A DNA stretch of 64,000 nt, taken from assembly GCA_035571515.1 (NCBI GenBank), contig DATNCQ010000099.1, positions 4,160-68,159 of the forward strand, read 5' to 3'. The notes beneath the pieces are model-generated. The model was not told where the DNA came from. It saw only the letters and a list, made by a program, of their open reading frames with translations, and ran no database searches. This DNA comes from Gp6-AA40 sp035571515. GTDB lineage: Bacteria > Acidobacteriota > Vicinamibacteria > Vicinamibacterales > UBA2999. Positions 60,289-64,000 of this stretch are shown here, one piece after another. The translations under genes and the position numbers were made by a program. Position 1 is the first letter of the stretch. Each line of letters opens with the position of its first letter.

Positions 60289-60352
60289 GATAGTGGTTGG
60301 TGGTTCGTGGTTAACTACGAACCACAACCACTAACCACCAACCACCAACCCC
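60289..60352. repeat. Hairpin with GGTTAGT/GTGGTTG tandem arms
   Basis: The left arm (about 60292-60316) repeats GTGGTTG/GTGGTTC. The right arm (60319-60352) is the complementary AACCACTAACCACC run. It lies between convergent stop codons at 60275 and 60364 and may terminate both genes. Confidence 0.9.
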
Positions 60353-60363
60353 GCCGGCGCCAG

Positions 60364-60774
60364 CTATTTGGTGGCGGCGGCCACTTGCGTCGTGATCGGC
60401 TGCCCCTTTGGCACGACGAACGTCGCGATGGCCTTGACCGGCCCCGTTCCCTTGTTTATCCCTTCGTGTACCTTGCCGGCTTCGACGAAGAACGACTCGC
60501 CCGGCTTGTAGCCCACGGTCGGCTTCCCTTCGTAGTCGAGCGTGAGTGTCCCTTCCTCGACGTGAATCATCGCGAGGCCCGGATGCGTGTGGCGTCCCTC
60601 GCGCCCACCCGCCGGAATCTCGACCTGCACGAGCACCGCCTCGTAGCCCGGCACCGACGTGTCGTGCTGCAGCAGCACCGTACGCTTGACGGTGGGCGCC
60701 TGCGCCTGAGCGGAAACCACCGCGAGCGTGGCGGCAATGGCGAGTACGAGAGCTATCCGGATCGAATGCGTCAT
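60364..60774 (-). CDS. Exported small cupin
   Basis: The 136-residue protein has a signal peptide ending A-Q-A-Q and a cupin_2 barrel with both motifs: G-R-H-T-H-P-G and, 30-40 residues later, K-V-H-E-G. The three His are consistent with a metal site. Single-domain exported cupins of this sort are abundant in soil bacteria; the ligand is unknown. It is more complete than the cupin at 37148. Confidence 0.8.
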   Translation of the reverse strand: MTHSIRIALVLAIAATLAVVSAQAQAPTVKRTVLLQHDTSVPGYEAVLVQVEIPAGGREGRHTHPGLAMIHVEEGTLTLDYEGKPTVGYKPGESFFVEAGKVHEGINKGTGPVKAIATFVVPKGQPITTQVAAATK

Positions 60775-60854
60775 CGGTTCATCTCCTGACCGGGCATTCT
60801 ACGGTGGATCTGGCGTACATAGGACGCGGCATCCCGCGGTGTATGGTTATCCGT

Positions 60855-61535
60855 ATGCGAACGCAGCGGACCGTCCTGCTCCTCATCCTCACGCTTCTCG
60901 TCGCGCCGCGCGCCCTCGTGGCGCCGCACGCGCAGGCGGCCGGAGGCCTTCGTCTCTATATCGCGCGGCACGGCGAGACGAGCTGGAACGTCGAGCACCG
61001 GCTGCAGGGATGGACCGACATCCCGCTCGATGAAACCGGGAAGAAGCAGGCGGCGGCGCTGGCGGAATCGCTGAAGGGCGTCCGTATCGACGCCATCTAC
61101 TCCAGCACGCTCTCGCGCAGCCGCGACACGGCGCGGACCGTGGCCGGCCGCACGATGACTGTCACGAGCCTCGACGGTCTCCGCGAGCGGAACTACGGGC
61201 ACTTCCAGGGCGGGTCCGACATGGACCCCGTATACCTGCGCCGCGCCGATGCCTGGGACGATCGCCTGGACGACGGGGAGTCGCTCGATCAGCTGCTGGC
61301 GCGGACGCGGGAGAGCCTGCAGCGGATACGGCGCGAGCATCCTGCCGGCAACGTGCTGATCGTCGGCCACCGCATCACCAACCAGATGATGCTGCGCGCG
61401 CTGTTCGACCTGACGCCGGAACAGACGGTGAAAATCACGCAGGACAACGACGAGGTCTATCTCGTCGAGATCGATCCGGGCGCGAAGCCGCGGCTGTGGA
61501 AACTGGTGAGGGAGAAAAATCTGGGAGATCTCTGA
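60855..61535 (+). CDS. Exported histidine-phosphatase (phosphoglycerate-mutase-like) protein
   Basis: From the ATG at 60855 (60843 also possible) the 226-residue protein has an N-terminal signal peptide. R-H39-G-E starts the histidine-phosphatase fold, with a second catalytic-type H in V-G-H-R. The export signal rules out glycolytic mutase; a periplasmic phosphatase is likely. A TATGGT hexamer lies seven bases before this ATG, a possible leaderless promoter. Confidence 0.82.
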   Translation: MRTQRTVLLLILTLLVAPRALVAPHAQAAGGLRLYIARHGETSWNVEHRLQGWTDIPLDETGKKQAAALAESLKGVRIDAIYSSTLSRSRDTARTVAGRTMTVTSLDGLRERNYGHFQGGSDMDPVYLRRADAWDDRLDDGESLDQLLARTRESLQRIRREHPAGNVLIVGHRITNQMMLRALFDLTPEQTVKITQDNDEVYLVEIDPGAKPRLWKLVREKNLGDL

Positions 61536-61603
61536 CGCCGGGTCCGCAGCGCGCTGGCACCTGCCGCACCGCGGAACCCGGCCTACAGATGACCTGCCAG
61601 GTC

Positions 61604-61609
61604 TATAAT
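61604..61609 (+). promoter_or_regulatory. Consensus -10 box for the NHL-propeller gene
   Basis: A perfect TATAAT lies 19 bases before the ATG at 61628, with AGGAGG between. The -35 region is weak. Confidence 0.5.
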
Positions 61610-61627
61610 CCGCGGCCAGGAGGCGTC

Positions 61628-62668
61628 ATGCGAGCGATACATCGAAATCTCCTCGTGCTCGGTATCATCCTGGTCTCCACAGTAGCCTTCGACGAGGTTC
61701 GCACGCACGGCCAGCAGGCCGCGTCGAACGACTATCCCAACCCCTACAAGATCGAGAACTTCGGCCAGCTGCCGGCCGGCCGCAAAATGGGTCAGACCTA
61801 CGGCATCGACATCGACAGGGACGGCAAGTCGGTGTGGGTGTTCGAGCGGTGCGGCGGCGCGACGTGCGACGGCTCCGCGCTGGCGCCGCTGCTGAAGTTC
61901 GACTCGTCGGGTCGCCTCGTCGCGATGTTCGGCTCCGGTATGTTCGTCTACCCGCACGGCCTGTTCGTGGACGCCGATGACAACCTCTGGGTCACCGACG
62001 GCCAGGCGAAGAACGGCAAGGGGCAGCAGGTCTTCGAATTCAGCCCGACGGGCCGCGTGATGATGACGCTCGGCACGGCGGGCGTCACGGGCAGCGGCCC
62101 CGACACCTTCAACCAGCCGTCCGACGTGCTCGTCACCGCCAACGCGATCTTCGTCGCCGACGGCCACGGCGGCGACAGCAACGCGCGCGTCGTCAAGTTC
62201 GACCGCAACGGCAAGTACATCAAGGAGTGGGGCAGGAAGGGATCGGGACAGGGCGAGTTCGACACGCCGCACGGCCTGGTGCTCGATCCGCAGGGACGGC
62301 TGCTCGTCGCCGATCGCGGCAACTCGCGCGTCCAGGTGTTCGACCAGGACGGGAAGTTCCTCGCCGAGTGGAGGCAGTTCGGGCGGCCGAGCGGCATCTT
62401 CCTCGATCGCGCGGGAATGCTCTATAGCGCCGACTCGCAGTCCGGCGTGCCGAACACCAATCCGACGGTGAAGCGCGGCCTCCGCATCGGCGGCGAACGT
62501 GACGGCAAGGTGCGCTACTTCGTGCCCGACCCGGAAGCGACGGACCTTGCGGGTGGCGGCGGCCGCGAGGGTGTGGCGGTGGATCGCGACGGCGTCGTCT
62601 ACGTGGCGAAGACCGGGAGCGGAGGCGTGTTCCGGTATACGAAGGGAGCAACCACGAGCACACGCTAA
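61628..62668 (+). CDS. Exported NHL-repeat six-bladed beta-propeller
   Basis: The 346-residue protein has a signal peptide and repeated NHL blades: Y-P-H-G-L-F-V-D-A-D-D-N-L-W-V-T-D, T-P-H-G-L-V-L-D-P-Q-G-R-L-L-V-A-D-R-G-N-S-R-V, and later R-P-S-G-I-F-L-D-R-A-G-M-L. The order resembles peptidyl-alpha-hydroxyglycine lyase-like propellers. Substrate is unknown. Two cysteines (C-G-G-A-T-C) probably form a disulfide. The ATG follows AGGAGGCGTC. Confidence 0.82.
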   Translation: MRAIHRNLLVLGIILVSTVAFDEVRTHGQQAASNDYPNPYKIENFGQLPAGRKMGQTYGIDIDRDGKSVWVFERCGGATCDGSALAPLLKFDSSGRLVAMFGSGMFVYPHGLFVDADDNLWVTDGQAKNGKGQQVFEFSPTGRVMMTLGTAGVTGSGPDTFNQPSDVLVTANAIFVADGHGGDSNARVVKFDRNGKYIKEWGRKGSGQGEFDTPHGLVLDPQGRLLVADRGNSRVQVFDQDGKFLAEWRQFGRPSGIFLDRAGMLYSADSQSGVPNTNPTVKRGLRIGGERDGKVRYFVPDPEATDLAGGGGREGVAVDRDGVVYVAKTGSGGVFRYTKGATTSTR

Positions 62669-62784
62669 CTCGGCGTTGTTCCGAGCGCGAGACGCGACTT
62701 CGATCTTGCATGGGGCCCACGGTGGCAGGACGTGTCACGCCCGAGCGGTGCAGCCGCGACGGCGGACGCACCGGGAGGTGCAGC

Positions 62785-62991
62785 ATGGCGAAAGTGCTCA
62801 AATGCGGCGAAGTTTTCTCCGGTTGCGACACGGTCATCTACGGGAAAGACGAGGATGAAGTCCTCGCCAAGGAAGAAGCGCACGCGCGCGCCGATCACAA
62901 CATGACGATGATTCCGATGGACACCATCCAGGAGATGGCCAACCACATCCATGATGGCGAGCCGAAGCGGCGCTGGTTCGGCCTTCGCTGA
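62785..62991 (+). CDS. DUF1059 small cytoplasmic protein
   Basis: The 68-residue protein starts after GGGAGGTG. C-G-E-V-F-S-G-C-D at the N-terminus and H-A-R-A-D-H in the middle match DUF1059, a small domain of unknown function found widely in bacteria and archaea. Its two cysteines and histidines might bind metal. A hairpin element follows. Confidence 0.78.
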   Translation: MAKVLKCGEVFSGCDTVIYGKDEDEVLAKEEAHARADHNMTMIPMDTIQEMANHIHDGEPKRRWFGLR

Positions 62992-63003
62992 CGCGCGTTC
63001 ATC

Positions 63004-63056
63004 GTAGAGGCGGCTCGCCGTCGCGCGACGCGCGCAGACGGCCGATCCGCCTCTAC
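63004..63056. repeat. Enlarged hairpin with reversed CTACGT flanks
   Basis: GTAGAGGCGG (63004-63013) and CCGCCTCTAC (63047-63056) are perfect 10-base arms around a 33-base GC-rich loop. It appears to be two opposed ends of the hairpin element. It overlaps the TAG stop codon at 63053-63055 of the next gene. Confidence 0.8.
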
Positions 63057-63706
63057 TTCAATCCGAGACGCTTCTTGTAGTCCGCCCAGTCGCGCTTCAA
63101 CTGCAGGAATGCGGCGAGGTCCGCGCAGCGGAGAAACGGGTTCGTCTCCTTTTCGAGCGCGATCGTCGAGCTTGGCCGCGCGCCGTAGTCGTGGCCGGGC
63201 CAGACGGTCGCCGCGTCGGGGATTGCCGCGAGCACCCGCTGCAGGCTGTCCCACTCGACGCGCGCGTCCTCGTCCGTGCGCGTTCCGCCCACCTTGCCGA
63301 CGAACATCAGGTCACCGGTTATCAGGATGTTGTGACGCGCCTCGTAGACCGTGACGTGATCCGCGGCGTGACCGGGCACGTACATGAACTGCAGGCGCAG
63401 CGAGCCGACGCTCAATCCGTCGCCGTCGGCAATCGCGACGCCCGGGCACGAGGGGCACGCGGGATGCGCGGCGATCGCGGCGCCGGTCAACGCCGTCGCG
63501 GTCGCGTTGCCGTTGACGTGGTCCTCGTGGCCGTGCGTGTTGATGACGTGCGTGACGGCGAGCCCCTGCTCCTCGGCGCGGGTGACGAAGAGCTCGGGCG
63601 AATAAGAGGGATCGATCAGCACCGCCTGGCGGGCGTCGCGGTCGCCGAGGAGATAGCCGAAATTCCGGTCGCCGCCGGCGCGAATCTGTTCGAAGACGAG
63701 CTGCAT
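63053..63706 (-). CDS. MBL-fold dioxygenase-type hydrolase (glyoxalase II/persulfide dioxygenase-like)
   Basis: The 217-residue cytoplasmic protein has T-H58-G-H60-E-D62-H63-V-N-G-N, G-H-A-A-D-H, T-G-D-L-M-F-V-G-K-V-G-G and P-G-H-D-Y. The Y-x-x-G-D-R start and the V-G-x-x-G-G motif resemble ETHE1/persulfide dioxygenases more than glyoxalase II, but either is possible. Usual glyoxalase C-terminal glutathione residues are not clear. It is divergent from the MFS gene across a shared promoter. Confidence 0.78.
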   Translation of the reverse strand: MQLVFEQIRAGGDRNFGYLLGDRDARQAVLIDPSYSPELFVTRAEEQGLAVTHVINTHGHEDHVNGNATATALTGAAIAAHPACPSCPGVAIADGDGLSVGSLRLQFMYVPGHAADHVTVYEARHNILITGDLMFVGKVGGTRTDEDARVEWDSLQRVLAAIPDAATVWPGHDYGARPSSTIALEKETNPFLRCADLAAFLQLKRDWADYKKRLGLK

Positions 63707-63712
63707 CGGTGG

Positions 63713-63720
63713 ATGATAAT
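63713..63720. promoter_or_regulatory. Overlapping divergent -10 boxes between two leaderless genes
   Basis: ATGATAAT contains GATAAT (63715-63720) on the plus strand, seven bases before the MFS ATG, and TATCAT (63713-63718) on the minus strand, six bases before the MBL ATG. Only 21 bases separate the two start codons, so both mRNAs should be leaderless. Confidence 0.6.
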
Positions 63721-63727
63721 GGAAGCC

Positions 63728-64000
63728 ATGGATGCATCGGCGGCCGAGCAGCCGCGCCCGGTTTCATTGCTTCCCGTCTTCCTCATCGTGCTCGTCGACG
63801 TGTTCGGGATGACGCTCGTCATCCCGCTGCTGGCCATCTACGCGGAGACCTTCCACGCGACGCCGCTGCAGGCGACGATGCTGGTGTCGGTGTACGCGGC
63901 GTGCCAGCTGTTCGCGGGACCGATCATCGGGCACGTCTCGGACCGCGTCGGCCGCAAGCCGATGCTGCTCATCAGCCAGGTCGGCACCTTCATCGGCTTC
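63728..64000 (+). CDS. MFS drug/sugar-type transporter, N-terminal part
   Basis: The right edge cuts this gene after 91 residues. Helices 1-3 are visible (V-F-L-I-V-L-V-D-V-F-G-M-T-L-V-I-P at helix 1), with the MFS signature G-H-V-S-D-R-V-G-R-K in loop 2-3. The layout resembles TetA-like proton antiporters. The ATG at 63728 is preferred over 63719 because the upstream -10 overlaps the latter. Confidence 0.8.
   Translation, partial: MDASAAEQPRPVSLLPVFLIVLVDVFGMTLVIPLLAIYAETFHATPLQATMLVSVYAACQLFAGPIIGHVSDRVGRKPMLLISQVGTFIGF

Noticed and set aside
63719..63727. Upstream ATG at 63719 for the MFS gene
   Set aside because: It overlaps the best -10 hexamer; the ATG at 63728 fits a leaderless start.
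1..64000. tRNA, rRNA, insertion sequence or prophage genes
   Set aside because: No cloverleaf, rRNA-like or transposase/integrase-like sequence was noticed on either strand.

Overview
This 64-kb window is high-GC, gene-dense bacterial DNA that looks like a free-living soil acidobacterium, probably of the Vicinamibacteria type. The assignment rests on content: five very large TonB-dependent receptors with an N-terminal carboxypeptidase-regulatory-like domain, eight small exported DUF6152-type proteins, many exported proteins with a D-L-(S/T)-G-x-W motif, three DUF6644-like membrane proteins and abundant intergenic hairpins. No rRNA, tRNA, CRISPR array, transposase or phage gene was seen. No gene-free stretch exceeds 300 bases. 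Both edges cut a gene: a cytochrome on the left and an MFS transporter on the right.

Layout. 1-7 kb: end of a c-type cytochrome, then DUF6152, a GDTLVV-type exported protein, two DUF6644-like membrane proteins and a TonB receptor. 7-10.4 kb: a second receptor on the minus strand. 10.5-18.1 kb: a molybdenum/tungsten enzyme block with mobA, a cysteine-type formate dehydrogenase alpha subunit, a fused NuoE/NuoF-type subunit, moaD and an aldehyde:ferredoxin oxidoreductase. Two homologous AT-rich hairpins bound the fdhA-fdhB-moaD part of it. 18-23.2 kb: small exported proteins, a DUF411 metal protein, a MetE-type methyltransferase and a Mn-catalase fused to a ferritin-like DUF892 domain. 23.2-26.8 kb: metallo-beta-lactamase (MBL)-fold protein, two DL(S/T)GxW proteins and two DUF6152 proteins. 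27-55 kb: a large accessory island with a LacI-family regulator, three TonB receptors, DUF6152 and DL(S/T)GxW proteins, a DL(S/T)GxW-MBL fusion, a cupin, a kelch protein, DUF6644-like proteins, MBL-fold proteins, a Gfo/Idh/MocA oxidoreductase, an MFS permease, a DUF1080 protein and a DUF336 protein. 55-64 kb: more MBL-fold proteins, an aldehyde dehydrogenase, a DUF4214/EF-hand protein, a cupin, a histidine phosphatase, an NHL propeller and DUF1059.

How the genes may work together. Six near-palindromes of LacI operator type (roughly WGTAAACGWTTTCA) lie upstream of DUF6152, DL(S/T)GxW, TonB, kelch, DUF6644, MBL and Gfo/Idh-MFS transcription units between 29.5 and 53.6 kb. Several overlap good sigma-70 promoters, and the lacI-type gene sits in the middle. 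I read this as one regulon for uptake (TonB receptor, MFS) and periplasmic or cytoplasmic processing of an unidentified organic substrate. DUF1080 and Gfo/Idh/MocA hint at an oxidised sugar or glycoside. The most intriguing component is DUF6152: all eight copies place His-His immediately after a textbook signal-peptidase site, so the mature proteins should begin with histidine, as copper histidine-brace proteins do.

The non-coding DNA is also structured. One hairpin family (about 15 copies or partial copies) keeps its CTACGT flank and loop while its stem bases co-vary, and it often abuts or overlaps stop codons. A second class consists of hairpins whose arms are short tandem repeats of about 7 bp, in several unrelated sequence versions. 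Several genes have a -10 hexamer only 6-8 bases before the start codon, suggesting leaderless mRNAs.
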